Source of the DNA: Terebella lapidaria
Lineage: Eukaryota; Annelida; Polychaeta; Terebellida; Terebellidae
Direction of reading: 5' to 3'
Length of the DNA: 64,000 nt
NCBI GenBank assembly: GCA_949152475.1
Contig: OX424556.1
Coordinates: 58,052,451-58,116,450, forward strand
Below the pieces are notes generated by a model. It did not search any database. It saw only the letters and a list, made by a program, of their open reading frames with translations, and was not told where the DNA came from. This document shows, in pieces, positions 31,472 through 44,689 of the stretch (position 1 is the first letter of the stretch; each line of letters starts with the position of its first letter). The position numbers and the translations under genes are program-made.

Positions 31472-32936
31472 GTTCGTCTCCGCTCACTTAAGTGAGCACA
31501 CACTCACTAGTCCAACTTGTTTAATTCCAATACAAGGCGTGTATCAGAATTATCCACAAAGTCCTCCAAACACTATTCACAAGTCCGTCCAATTTCCGTA
31601 CAAAGTTCGTACAATATATTGTTCAATTGTCTCTTAAACACTGTTAAAATGCAACACTTTTATCCGCGTGATGTTTTCTCTTCAGTGTTCACAGCCAGAA
31701 TGATCCACTTGCAAAACTTTCCACTTATCTGGCCTCCGTACACACACAAAGTGCTGACAGTGTCTTTTCACTGGTCTTTCTACAATCGGGGGGTGCGCTC
31801 TATCTATTGTCTATATACGTTTTTACGTTCACTTGATTCATCTCGGCTCTCAGTCGTGCGAAGAGGGGGCGGTCCATCACCTAGGCAATGCGTATACATC
31901 AAAGCTCTGGTTCATCACACCAGTCTGGAGGGGGCAGTAGGTTAGCACACAGCTGCTCTATTTTCCCATAGTCCGTGTCAAACTTCTGGATCACACAATC
32001 CAATCATATCACTGTCTTTCTAGCATACAATCAAGTTTACTGCACCTTTTTCGTGCTTCCACTCACTATTGTAATTAGCTGGGAAAGTTGATGGGGGTGC
32101 CGCGGGTGGCTTCTGTGTTCATTTGTGCTACTTGTTTCCCGTGTGAACTCTATCACTTAGTCTGTTCCTTATCTGTACAATTAGCACACAATAAACCGTT
32201 TGATCGAGTTGTTTATGACAGACGATCACTGTTCGTATAATTGCTGAAGTATTAATACCATGCTCACAGAAGTTTGTTCAGTCCGTTCATTTTCATCTAG
32301 TGCCATAGATGAGGGAGCCGCTATTATTTTCGTGAGGGGGTGATGGGGTGATCTGGGCGGCCCGGCCGTGGCGCGTTGCATAATTTCAATGAATGGGATG
32401 ACAGGTCGCACGTTGGAATGCAGAGGGTTATTCATAGACGTTCCTGCTCTTATAAGGCATTCCCCTGAATGGTGCGTAGGGGGAGCAGAGGCTCATATCT
32501 GTCGCTTGCTCGGGAAACGACTATCCTCTCACCTCGTCCGCGACAAAGTGACCTTGCTCACGGCGGGGTATGTTTCGGCTAACACATGGGTGGAATTGGT
32601 TAATCATGAAATATTTAGGCAGTGCGCAACAGGCGCGAGACGATATGGGAGAAGTACGAAGTTATATGCAATGCATAACATTATATACCACATTTTAGCA
32701 TCATAACCATCATCAATATTATAACGTCATATCAATATTATATATGAAAAGCGCCTCACTGACATCAGTACATAAAATGGTTATTGAAATGAATATGTAC
32801 ATAATATTATTATATTATAAAAATTTTTTTGGGGTGACATGACATCATAGTCCAATAGACAAGCATATATTCATCATCATAGATATCAGTCCCTTAGCAC
32901 AGCCGTGATTATCTAAACCGGGCTGGGCGGCAAATC
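31472..32936 (-). other. Spacer between pol and ORF3 in Gypsy B
   Basis: Non-coding, homologous to 12124-13571 of copy A. Small open frames in it are not conserved between the copies. Confidence 0.6.
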
Positions 32937-35900
32937 GTGCGTCTGGGTCGACTGTACGGAGCAGGCTGGGGCGTAGCCTCGCTCGTTGATGAGTCCGTAG
33001 CAATCGCCGGTTTGGGTCCGCGAGTTTTTGGTGCTAGCTGTGAAGCACTAGAGTTCGACTTGCGCGATTTTCGCTTCTGGCGACGACGTCGCGGTCCGGT
33101 TGGGGTCCTTCCACGACTGGCGGGAGATGACGAAGTATCAGTCTCGGTAGTCCGATCTGTGCCTGACGAGTTGTCATGTACAGTGACATCCCAGGGGTAG
33201 AGGAATTCCTTGAGGATCCTCAGGGGATCGTTGGATGGTTCGGTCTGTGAGTCCGTGCTGCTTGACGACTCAGGTGGCGATACGACTTGATTGTGAAGGT
33301 TCAGCAGCTGTGCGTCGCCTTCATATGGTTTTATGACGTCAAGATGGACGACTCAAGTATTTCGTGGATTCGTGACTAGTGCAATTCGATAGTCTACCTC
33401 AGTGACGCGTTCCAGGACCTTCCAGGGTCCGGTCCAGGGTCGGGCAAATTTATTGTTCTGTGTGAGAGGCAGATAGTAATATCGTACCAACTCTCCCGGC
33501 TGGAACTGAGGGCGAGATTTCGCATGTGCGTCATATCCCATTTTCTGGCGGGTTGCAGCTTTTTGCAGATGGTCTTGCGCAAACCCGTGGGCAGCTCTGA
33601 TAGCAGTTAGTAGATACTCGACGTATTCAGGTCCGCATGGAGGCAGCGGTTCTGGATCGTATGTTGGAAACATCAAGTCAACAGGCAAATTGCACTCATG
33701 GCCATATACCATCAGGTGTGGTGTACACCCGGTAGAGGAATGCACTGAGGTACGGTACGCCATGAGTACGTACGGTAAGTGCAAATCCCAGTCATTACCA
33801 CGATCACTGACGAATGCACTCAACATATTCAACAGAGTTCGATTGAATCGTTCGACTTGACCGTCATTTTGTGGGCGGTAGGGCGTGGTCCGAATTTTCT
33901 TGGCGCCCAGAAGGCATACAACACTCCGAAATAGCGACGACTCAAATTCCGTTCCTTGGTCGCTGTGAATCGCCTTCGGTACTCCATGGTACGCAATCCA
34001 CCGATTCACTAACACATCGGCGACATTTTTGGTCGTATGGCAGCGGAGCGGGAATGCGTCCGTGTACTTGGAAAAGTAGTCCAATATGACAAGAATGTAC
34101 CTGTTACCTCGTCCGGTGACTTTATGGGTATCTAAGATATCCAAGGTGATTCGGTCGAATGGCGCCCCAGTTGGTAGTTGCGTTAAAGGCGATCTCTTGG
34201 GCGCTGGCTTTCTTTTTCGTGACACACACTGCGGGCAGCGGGCGCACCAGAGGGCAACATCCAAGGCGAGACCTGGCCAGTAAAACCGGCGCTTGACTCT
34301 CTCAACAGTCCGTTGTATTCTGAGGTGGCCTACGATCTTGAGGTCGTGGAGATAATGCAAGACCACCGTTCGTAATGCCGCTGGTAACACTGTTTGTATG
34401 ACAGTTCGACCGGCTGGGTCCGGCTTGGTATTTCGTATGAGGACTCCATCCTGCTTCGCTAACAAAGTCCAGCGTGAAACCAGAGTTTTCACTTCTTCGT
34501 CGTAGCAGGCGACTTCCTTTGACGTGGGTTTCGTATTGTTCAATACCCATTGTCGTACGACTCCAACACTAGGGTCGACCTGCTGGGCGGCCGCAATGTC
34601 GGCAGTTGAGTAGTCCGATAACCATCCTTGTTCGTTCAATTTCACATCCAGTGTTAGCACACGTGCGGCTTGGCGTATTGAAATCATCCGAGACAAGACC
34701 GGTGATGTCATGGTATCACTGTCCAGGAGGTCTTTCTCGGGTCTGACAGGAACCACTGTAATCCGTCTGACGGGAGTTCTCCAGAACTCGTTTCAGGGTC
34801 CGTGGTTGGCACGACTAAGCGTCCAGGACAGTCCGAATGTTTGCAACTATGGCAGCGGGAAAGTCCGTCGGCATTTCCGTGGAACTTTCCAGGACGATGT
34901 AGAATACGAAAGTCATATTGTTGCAGTTTGGCTAACGAGCGAGCCATCATCCCATCCGCATCGTTATAGTTCTTTAACCATCGCAGGGATCTATGGTCAG
35001 TTCGTAACAGGAATCTGCGTCCCCACAAATAATGTTGGTAATGCTGGATCATTTCAACAACAGCCAACAGTTCTCTGTAGGTCGTACAATAACTCCGTTG
35101 TGTGCGGGACAACGTCTTGCTCGCAAAGCCGATCGGTATCTCTTTTCTGTGCACACGCTGTGAAAGTGCGCTTCTGATGGTGTAGCCGCTGGCGTTCGTA
35201 TCAAGGATGAAATAATTGTCCTCGTCCTGTGACGGGTGGGCGAGCTTGGGGGCCTTGATAAGTGCGTTCTGAAGCCTCCAAAAGGCGTTCCGTTGAGGCG
35301 ATCCCCATGTGAAGCGACACTCACCCCGGGTGAGTGAAACCAGTGGTTTTGCAATTTCGGCGTAGTCTTTTATGAACCTCCTGTGATAATTGGCAAATCC
35401 CAGGAAAGCTCGTATGTCCGTAATCTCACAGGGAGTCGGCCATTCCCTAATAGCCTTGACCTTGTTCGGGTCCACCCTGATACCTTGTCCACTGACAATG
35501 AATCCCAGGTATAGGATTTCACGTTGAAAGAGTTCACACTTTTTGGGTTGTAGACGTAACCCAGCAGTTCGTATCCGATCTAGGACCACTTCCAGATTGG
35601 CAAGCGCCTGATCAAAAGTGCGTCCGTATGATATCACATCATCCAAATAGCACATGCATCTGGACCACAGATATCCACGTAAGTTTGAAGGTCGCTGGCG
35701 CGTTACTCAGTCCGAACGGCATGACCTTGAACTGGTATAAGCCTTTCCGGGTGGCAAGGGCTGTCTTGGGTCGGTCCGTTGGGTCCACCTCGACCTGCCA
35801 ATATCCTGATGCAAGGTCTAGGGCCGAGAAATAGTTCACTCCGGCGAGTGCGTCAGGCGTGTCCTGGATGTTCGGTAGAGGGTACGAGTCTTTCCGTGTT

Positions 35901-37390
35901 ACGTCATTGAGCAGACGATAGTCCACACAGAATCTGACCTGTCCATTTTTCTTTCATACCAACACCACTTGTGAACTCCATGGCGATTCCGAAGGTTCGA
36001 TGCATCCAAGCCGTAGCATTTTATCAACTTCCTCATCTATGATATGCTGCTGAGCCTGGGGTACGCGGCGTTGCCGCTGACGAATTGGGGCACTCGTACC
36101 TGTTTCGATCCGATGTTGCACTACATGCGTCCGTCCGAGCTGTCCGTCAAGGCACATGAAAGTGTCTTTGTATCGATATACCAAGTTGGCACAACACCGT
36201 TGCTGTTCAGGTGCTAGTCCGGCACGATCTACCATCTCCCGTAGGTGTGGCGGGAGGTCTTCATAATGGTTAATGTTCGTATGGGGAACCTCCGGTTCTT
36301 CTCCTGACTTCGGCAAAGCGCCCACAATACTGTCAACTGGGCTCGCTATGGCTACTGGATCTGAGCGAGTCAGGGTTACGCCCGTATCCGCGGGGTTCAC
36401 CACAGTTACCTTAACACACTTCCGATTCAATGAGGTCAATGTGCGACCCATGATCAAGTCCGTTTCCTCAGGAAAGTTCGTCATGGGCTGAATGAGCCGA
36501 GGGTGCTGGCGTACCTTTGAGATCGGCACAAATTCGACTACGGCCTCACTGCATGGCGGCACCGTTACTGCGCGGCGAACAGCCATGCGCACAACATTAG
36601 CTTCGAAGTCCTTGTGTGCGAACAAGATTTCTTTATTAACTTCGACAGTTCCTTCACCGTATTTAACGATAGCGCTCGCTTGTTGGAAAAAATTCATGCC
36701 CAAGATCATCTCGTCATGAATCGCCGCTACACAGAATGTCACTGTTATTTCTTTCATTCCGACTTTAATCGTGAGGTCCAGGAGTCCGTCGATCGGGCTG
36801 GAATCTGTTTTGACGTCCCGTATGGTCGCCGTGGTCGGGCGTAGAGTGCGCTGTTCGGCAGGTACATGACGTAACAAGTCCATTCGGAGCAGAGAAATCT
36901 GCACTCCCGAGTCCAACACTGACTTAAAAGTTCGTTTACCAACACGTACCGACAGCTTCCAGCACTCATGGGCGGCCCGACTATTGCTGATGATGAGCGG
37001 TCCGTCGAAGTCCTCCTCCAGTGGCAAGAGCGGAAGTTTCAGTGTCGCTGGTTTGGTCTCAGGTCCATACGGAAAGGCGTAGAAGCCTCCATCGTCTGAT
37101 ACCCATTCGATCTCGGACATGGAGTCCGTTCCAGTATCTCTGGTGGTGCGCGTCGACACCCCTTCATGACGATTAATTCGTGATGGCCTGCGCGGCAATG
37201 GCTCGAACACCCCTTCGTGGAGGGATTCTACGCTTGAAGTCGACGAAGCACACTTGGCGCACACCCCTTCGCGAAGTGAAAGTGCCGGTTGTGGCGGCGC
37301 CGCCCTGGATGTTGTCGTAACTGTGATTGCGGGTCCGACTGGTGTGGAGCTGTGAGCGTAGCTCGGGTTAACAGAAGGTCCTTGCTCCAC
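32937..37390 (-). pseudogene. Pol region of Gypsy B
   Basis: All Pol domains are recognisable on the minus strand in the order protease (VLDSGVQISLLRM), RT (CYLDDVISYGRTFDQAL), RNase H (FILDTNASGYTIRSAL), integrase (CARCPQCVSRK and IHSDQGTEFESSLFRS) and the basic tail. It is very similar to the Pol of copy A. It is broken in several places and is a fossil. Confidence 0.9.
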
Positions 37391-37464
37391 AGTTCCTTCC
37401 TCCGTTAGTTTGACGGCTTAGCCGATGGTTGTGACTGCGCCGGAGGCGGCATTGTAGCCGGTGG

Positions 37465-39833
37465 CTACAAGTTCGAGTTCGGTATACCGATCTGTCCGTT
37501 ATTTTCATTTGCGCCAAAGCGTGGCGGGAACGGTTTCATTCCGTTTCGTACCAATATGTCCTTCAAACGGAAACACCACATCCATCTGTGTCCCGGTTTC
37601 TTGCAAAAGAAACATATTTCAGTTCGGCCTTGAGGTGTAGGGCGGTCGCCACGAGCTTGAGCAGTGGCTCGTAGGACGAAGTAAAGTGCGTCTTCACCAT
37701 ATTGTCCGTATTCATCGCTGAGAGCGCACTGGAACGCTTCCGCAACCCATTCGCGAGAAAAGGAAGGGACTGAATGTTCTTCACACCCTTGCAGTCCGGT
37801 CGTGTCGCTATCGGCAGGGTCGTAATATGCTGCAACCTGATCGGGAGTTGGCTTATCCCAATGGTTTATTTGTCCGATTGCACAAGGAAGTTCGTTATCC
37901 ACCTCTTCGTTTTCCGCGTACCCATGGTAGGTAGCGTCCGCTCGGCGGGTACCGTGTGGTCGGTCTCTCTTGGTCTGCTGTTGTCGACTCTCCGCTTTCA
38001 GTACAGCCGTAAGTACATTGCTGTACGAATCGAATGTCAACACACATAGTCTATCTGCAATGTGGTCAGGCTGACCATTGACAAATTGCGATATAACAGT
38101 TCGTTGGAGGGATGCAGGCGTGATGTCATCAAACACCTGTTCCGCTATGGCCTGTAGCCGTTCAAGGAAATGTTTGGCGTCTTCTTTCCGTTCGCGTTTC
38201 AAAAACAGAAAGTCGTCACGTTTCGATTGACGTCAGGCGGTGGGTTCCCACCCTTCTAGGAGACGGCGCCTAAACTCCTCCCAAGGCGTGTTGATCGGGA
38301 TGTTTAGAGCGATAGCTTCCGCTCGTCCTCGTAATGTACTACGGAATGTCGTAGTTTTGTTTAAGTCCATATACGTAAAGGCAGCCGTGAACTGCTCGAA
38401 GCTGCGGAGGTACTGGTTCAAGTTGCCTTCCTTGAACGTGGCTCGCCATCGTGCCGCTTTGCCGGGGATCAGCGCTGATGGTTGGGCGACGAGCGCTTGA
38501 GGCTCCGCTGTTGTAGCGCTGGCGGTCATCGTAGAAACGACTGGAGTTGGCGGCGCGACCTCCGTGGTCGGATTGGCTGTGGTCGTGGCGACCGGTACGA
38601 CGTATGACGTGGCGTCGGGTGCGGGCGGATAGCCGGCGTTACTTGGCAATGGTACCGTCTGGGGGACTGGTCCGTGAGGTGGCGACATTGCTGGAATTCC
38701 GTATGACGGAGTTGGGTACCACATTTGCGGGAGCTGATATCCCGAACCGGGAGCAAACACACTTGGAACTGCTACTCCAGGGTTTTGTGGAACAATCCCA
38801 TGATTGGGCACCATTCCCTGATTGTATACGGTTACACCGTGTGCTGGTATTCCGTTCGTATATGACCCCGGAGAGTATGCTGCTACTCCAAGGTTTGGTA
38901 CGGCTACTCCGCCATGATTGTGCATGGGAACCACATTTCCATGATTTAGCGTGTAGCCGTGTGCAGCGGAATGCCCCACAGTGAACAATGGTTCGACGTT
39001 TGGTGGTCCGATGTTGACTACCGGTGGTGGTAGATACGCGGGGTGCGTATTTTCACTGGTGTCGGAGATCGGGACTCCGATGTTGCGTGGTCGGCGATCG
39101 CTGGTGTCGCTGGTATATCGGACCTCCGCGTTCGGCGCAGGTGCGTGAAGTCGCGTCGGCGGGACGTCCGGCTGGGCATCGTCGGGTCCGGCGGCAGGTG
39201 CGGGGGTGCTCTCCGTGGTGGGTCTCCTCCGGTTCAGCAAGTTGATGTCTGGCAGCTCTCCCGTCATGACTGGGTCGATCAGTACTCTGGAATACACCGT
39301 CGGGGTTCGGTCGGGGCGCGTCAGCATATTTGTCATCGCTGACGGGCGCGACGTCACAACGTCGTGTTGCGGATGCAGTTCGATTGATTGTCTGAGTCAT
39401 GCGCCCATTGTTGGACACGCGACCGACTTGGCAGGTGCGTTAACATTGACGTGTTATAGTTTGTAGGGCGTGCACTCACCGACTTAGGTAGCGGGTCGGT
39501 TACAGGCTGGCGCGGGAAGCGCGCATAGTCCGTTTCACTTCTGTCGCTTGGTCGCGACCTTGCCGGTCCGACTGAAGTTGCGTGGTATGACCGCGTGTGT
39601 GCGTCGAGGATCTCTGTCATCGTGCGGGACGGCATCAGCGGGTCACCGTCTAACAGTTCTTCAATATAACTATCGGCTCGCATCCAGTCCGGTACGTACT
39701 CTTGGGATGCCGCCGATGATAGTTCGTATAGTTCGGGTGGCGGTTGCACTTGCGATAGCGTAACAGTATTGCTCCTCACCACTGACCTTGGTCGTGATGG
39801 TCGCTGATTCGACGGGACCGGATTCATCGTCAC
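37465..39833 (-). pseudogene. Gag region of Gypsy B
   Basis: Minus-strand Gag with the same layout as copy A: N-terminal TMNPVPSNQRPSRPRSV, a Gly/Asn/Val/Pro-rich repeat part shorter than in A, a capsid-like domain (WRATFKEGNLNQYLRSFEQF) and the zinc knuckle CFFCKKPGHRWMWC near 37570-37615. Broken in a few places. Confidence 0.85.
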
Positions 39834-39956
39834 CTCATCTTCCGGGCTTAGTCCGATCGGGTTCCGGATCGTAGATCGGGTGTTTATTGAAAGTTCGTAC
39901 AGCGAGATAGTTCGTAAGCCGAGAACTGGCCTTCGCTATCCTGGTCACGGCACCAA

Positions 39957-40263
39957 TGTGACGGAATAGCGAGTTCTTCCGGCGGCTATTATGCCGACAG
40001 ATCGTACAGTTCGATGTATGTCGTGCGTTTAACACAAGACAGGAAGTCCACAATAATCCGGAGTTTATTGGGATGATAGTTCGCTAATGATCACACACAC
40101 AATCGTAATCCCGTATATAGTCCGAAGTATAGAATAGTCCGATATAGCTTGATTTCTTCTAATTCATGTATGAAGTCATGTGATGAACCTGTGCCGTGTA
40201 TGTCGAGTGGGAGAAAGTGTCAAGGAGGGGTTTCGCGCCGATAACTGTCATAAATATTCTACA
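39957..40263 (-). repeat. 5' LTR of Gypsy B (right end)
   Basis: Matches the left LTR at both its ends but is shorter (307 bp). It is flanked on the outside by the TTTA duplication and on the inside by the primer-binding site. Confidence 0.88.
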
Positions 40264-40267
40264 TTTA

Positions 40268-40482
40268 GTAATAAATATTTCATTCCACTGATCCCTTATC
40301 GCTTCCCCCTCAAGTAGCTGTAAGCCTAAATGTAATAATAGTATAGATAAAATATTCGTCTGACATTCGATTCAAACGATCAGAAAATAGGAGTGAAATT
40401 AACCATGTCATTATACATGTTAGCCAAAACGTTTACGATGGCGACACTTCTGAATACATATACCCAATATATTTGTACCACG
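40268..40482. other. Unassigned AT-rich sequence
   Basis: Sequence from the target duplication of Gypsy B to that of the hAT-type element; no feature recognised. Confidence 0.3.
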
Positions 40483-40490
40483 GTTGACGC

Positions 40491-41155
40491 TAGTGGTGTG
40501 ATCAATCATCGATTATAATCGATGATTGGTTGGTTGAGTCATATTTCAAGCGCTCGATTGTATTTGTGCACAATCGATTAATTGGAATCATACACAAATG
40601 ATCAACAAAAATCGTCAGTCGAGTTCGTAATGCAGCAATAACATCATTGAGTTGGCACATTTGACAGGTGGTTTTTCACATCATAATGCACCCAAAATTT
40701 CCTGTGCTCCCATGCAAATAACCCGATGCATGAGCGCCATCTATTGAATATCACGCACGGTATAATGGTATAATTGTAACACCACTATTATTGGTGAACT
40801 CATGGCATGGGATTCTTGATGGGATATTGTTAGCTGTGTTTCCTGGATAATTTTGAGTCACATGTTTAATGTTGATGAAATTATAATCATGGATTTAGTT
40901 TGGTTTGTTTTGTGCTGTATCCTATAATATTTAGCAATTATGTTATATTGCATATGTGGTATATGGCTAAATAGCAATATATTTATCCTACAATGTTAGT
41001 AAATATTGAATTACATCAAGTCATTGCTGGTGTAATACACATTGATCTAAATAATATTTGGTGATTTTATACGTGTCTATCCAACCAAACCAATCATCGA
41101 ATGGTTGTGACCAACCAATCATCAAACATGAAAGTCCAACCAATTCCCAACACTA
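40491..41155. mobile_element. hAT-type non-autonomous DNA transposon (665 bp)
   Basis: Flanked by a perfect 8-bp target duplication GTTGACGC at 40483-40490 and 41156-41163, which is diagnostic of hAT-like insertion. Ends are TAGTGGTGTGATC on the left and, read inward from the right, TAGTGTTGGGAATTGGTTGG. The right end resembles the usual hAT terminus. Subterminal copies of GATGATTGGTTGG occur in both orientations. No transposase is encoded. Confidence 0.85.
40503..40528. repeat. 26-nt perfect palindrome in the hAT-type element
   Basis: The arm CAATCATCGATTA is followed directly by its reverse complement, 12 bp inside the left end of the transposon. It may be a subterminal transposase-binding site. 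Confidence 0.8.
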
Positions 41156-41163
41156 GTTGACGC

Positions 41164-41640
41164 CTTAAACAACAGGCCAAACCAGAGGTCTATTTCACGT
41201 AGACATACCCGTGGTACAAGTACAAGAGACAAATAACAGCCTACGGTATGCCTCTACATACCCTATGACTCATGTATTGGTGGTCCCGCTCCGTCACCAC
41301 AAGCAAGGCGATCAAGCTTTTGATATGGCCGCTGCAAAGCTGTGGAACATTTTACCTGGCAAAGTTAAAGACGCTGAATCTTTGAAATCATTCAAGAGAG
41401 CACTAAAGACTCACTTCTTCACATCTGTATACTAGTCGTCTATTTGTTCTAGTCAATCAATGCTGTTTTGGTTTTATCCAGTTCTTAATGTCGCCTTTTA
41501 TTTTTTCCTGTTGTGTAATACTGTCTCTGTCATATTTACATTCCTCTTTCACACATTATTTATGTACAGCGCCGTAGAGCAGATTCATATCTGGATAGGG
41601 CGCTATAAAAGTTGCCATTTAATAATGTATTCGTTATACC
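41164..41640 (+). mobile_element. LINE 3' end fragment
   Basis: The frame 41211-41435 ends in AFDMAAAKLWNILPGKVKDA then LKSFKRALKTHFF, the typical C-terminus of L2/CR1-type LINE ORFs. It is followed by a 3' UTR containing the common invertebrate motif pair CAGCGCCGTAGAGC and GGCGCTATAAAAG near 41570-41610. The 5' part is missing. The first bases belong to the hAT target duplication, so the hAT element inserted at or near this fragment. Confidence 0.65.
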
Positions 41641-42356
41641 CTACGGCTGTTCGTCGTCTATTCTATACATAGATATATATAATTTTCACCTGTTTGCTTA
41701 CGTGTTTGCTCGTAGGCCAGCGCTGGTACATGCCAAGTTGTTTAGCTTCACTTGACACACTTACCCTGGGTGAAATAACAGCTTTCTACCAAAACAAATC
41801 GGATTCTCTTTAACATAAAACTCCTTTCAAAAATAAAATTAAAAGAATTGGCAACTACCCAATATGGAGTTTACCAATGGCTCGGGTGACTTGGGTAGCC
41901 GATTCAACAGACTTGCTGGCACGATAGCTACAAGGTCCATGTCTATCATGCATGTGTAGATCAGTGGTTGCTAAGTGACGGAGATGGAGAGCGGGTGGGG
42001 GGGGGGGGGGGAGGGTGGGAGGGGCACTGGCCCTGTGTGAATTAGTATACACACAGACGGGGCGGATTTGAAACTTAATTAGGGGGGAATTCGTCTGTAG
42101 CACAATGTCGTCTGCAGCACAATACAAAATGTCTGAAAGGGTTGATTTGGGAGTTCCTACTCCTTCTCTTGCTGGGGATTTGTAATGTGTTTTAATTTGA
42201 CTTTTTTTTCACGCACACTGAAAACAACGTGCCCTGGTGCTATCCCCTGGAAATTTAGGCGAAGTTATCATACAACAATCTGATATATTATTGATTGCAG
42301 TTTCTTTCATAATACGATGGTTGAGAAATAATGATTGAATACATTGACAAATAAAT
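41641..42356. other. Unassigned sequence with a poly-G run
   Basis: A run of about 15 G lies near 41997-42011 in a purine-rich patch (G4-type). No gene recognised. Confidence 0.4.
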
Positions 42357-42450
42357 GTATAAGTATTACATAGTAAAGACACTAATAATAATCAGTATGT
42401 AATTATCATATTACATAATAAAACAGCAATTAAAATATGCACACTGATAT
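42357..42450 (+). repeat. 94-bp direct repeat, copy 1
   Basis: Matches 43073-43165 with about five differences. Shared core: ATTACATAGTAAAGA, later TAATTATCATATTACATAAT. Confidence 0.75.
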
Positions 42451-43072
42451 TTGCCCTTTGTTTTAAAACAAAATCTCCTGATTTTGAAGGATAGTATAAT
42501 AGAAGGGCCTGAACTATTCATACTTGAATGATGCAAGATGAGAGAAATACATACAATTGAAGTATAATTGGACTATACTGATATCAACATTTGTGAACTA
42601 GCAACAAACCTGCTAATCCTAAGGTAATATACTACAAACTATATACTGGTACATTATGATAATACATTATGACAGTGACAATTATGTCAATGTTAGCGAC
42701 TCATAGGTCAAGCTCAATAATCATATGGGACACTGATATAGCCATATTATATATTCAGGCCTAGGTTGCATGTATACTGCATGCTTCTTTGGAGCATTGT
42801 ACATGTACAACATATATGATCAACTTACAAATGTGAGTAGTTGAAATTATACAATAGTAAATGAAAATACACAATTCCCATGAGTATATTAATTACACAC
42901 ATGACACATACATCAATATAATGCATTTAACATAATTGTATGCTTGTGATGTATCCAAGTATAGACAAAATGGAATATACCCTAGGATCTCTCTAAGAAC
43001 ATACCCTGAACAACCATGAAATAACACAAACATGTGCAAGGGGTTGAATTTAATAATTATAACCGAAAGAGT
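42451..43072. other. AT-rich sequence between two direct repeats
   Basis: About 620 bp with no coding capacity. It may be the inside of a small transposable element bounded by the direct repeats, or single-copy sequence caught between two insertions. Confidence 0.3.
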
Positions 43073-43165
43073 GTGTAAGCATTACATAGTAAAGATACTA
43101 ATAATAATCAGTGTGTAATTATCATATTACATAATAAAACAGCAATTAAAATATGCACTCTGATA
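43073..43165 (+). repeat. 94-bp direct repeat, copy 2
   Basis: Second copy, same orientation, 716 bp downstream of the first. Confidence 0.75.
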
Positions 43166-44689
43166 ATATGTACCACATGTGGTGGCCTGACAGAGGGTTC
43201 TTGTCCTTTTTACTTTGTAATATTGTCAAACTTGACTCGATGTTTCAACCCTTGATATTTCGATGGACTTTTAAACAGTTCAATTAGGGAATTCTTTGAA
43301 GACAGGGCAAATAACAAAATGATTTTGGTTTCCTGCTTAAGGCTGAATACTATATATGTATACATATATATGTATATATGGTTTTTTTTTTCCTTTTCAA
43401 CAAATATAACTGACACGACGCCCGTTTGAGTTTGTTCACCACCCGTGAACACTATTCATTGGCCAGCGCATCGCGCTGGTCTTCTAAGTTTGCCTAAAAT
43501 GAGACCCACGGAGGGTAGATATGAGTGGGCCCGGTCCTGCTCATGCTGCTATCCTTTGTTAAATACAGTAATCTCAACAAAAGGACACGGCACTTTCAAA
43601 AATAATATTTCTGATTGTTTCCATGAGGTTTTACATTTTAATCTTGTGAATAAACACAAATACTGTGAGAGCTTTGCGATATTTGTTGATTTACCGTAAT
43701 ACATACGCATACAGTAGCGCAACAAAAATATTGAGCTAAATTTTTGATGTTGACAGAACAATTACGAAAGGTTGCCAACTTTTATAGTTTAAGATATAAA
43801 AGTGATAAAATGTGATGACAAATGCTATTTTTACACCATAATAGACGCATAAACTATCAATTTGATCCAAAACATTCGGCCACATTAAAACCATTGAATG
43901 TCTGTGCTCGGATATACATCGACATCTTCTTTGTTTATTATATGGAGAATGATGAGCAATATAATCCAATAAATTGAGGTTATTAATCACATAAACTTTC
44001 CCATCCCAACATATTTCTGCTGGCCACGAAAATAATTATCTCCACTGTAGGTTACTTGTGGAGTTTATGGTTGATGGAACACAACAAACAAGTCACACCC
44101 TCGGCGCTTTACCGTCTTGTGGCTGACATCACGCCAATGAAATGTGACATATATAAAATCATTTAACATATAAAACATATGGTCTATGCCACAGCAGAGT
44201 GAGATTACAGGTCTCGCCGGCCGCCGTTAGGTGATGGCACGCTCCAGTGGTTGTGGGTTGAAATGACGAGAATCACCCCACGTTTGCCAGAAGCTTCTCC
44301 GGGTATCGACCGCCCCGGGTCGACACACCGAAACATGCTTGTCTGACTGAAACTCAAGCAAGGTAAATCAGGTTCATAAAACAAACATTGTTCCTTTGAT
44401 TACTGGAGTCAAGTGATGTAAGTCTGGAGAGTATTACATTTATCTGATGGTAACTTTTCATTTATAGATACAAAAGATTGATGTCTACGGATTTATCTGG
44501 ATACTACTCCGTGGAATGTGGAATGTCATAACTTGTAAGTTCAGTACGTACAAGTTCAGCTAAAATTTGAATGGTGAGATAATTCATTTGATGAGAACTG
44601 TTACAGTCCACTTAAGTCGGACTACCAGTATCACAAGATATACTAAGTAGTGACACTGACTGAGGAGCATCATAAAACTTGCATAAGTG
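43166..44689. other. Unassigned sequence
   Basis: A TATATG-type simple repeat lies at about 43350-43380. A short perfect hairpin (CCAGCGC, three bases, GCGCTGG) lies at 43463-43479. A GC-richer block at about 44210-44345 has weak tRNA-like boxes but I could not confirm a SINE. No gene is supported. Confidence 0.35.

Larger units (their letters stand above)
27578..40263 (-). mobile_element. Ty3/Gypsy LTR retrotransposon, copy B (broken)
   Basis: Same family as A on the opposite strand. LTRs at both ends begin TGTGACGG and end TTCTACA as read on the plus strand. The 4-bp target duplication TTTA lies at 27574-27577 and 40264-40267. Order on the minus strand is LTR, primer-binding site (about 39938-39955), gag, pol, spacer, ORF3, tail, LTR. 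The LTRs are roughly four-fifths identical to those of A by eye, so B is a different subfamily. It is broken in about ten places and is older than A. No other element is nested in it. Confidence 0.92.

Noticed and set aside
44210-44345. SINE with tRNA-like boxes
   Set aside because: Box A and B similarities are weak and no tail or target duplication was seen.
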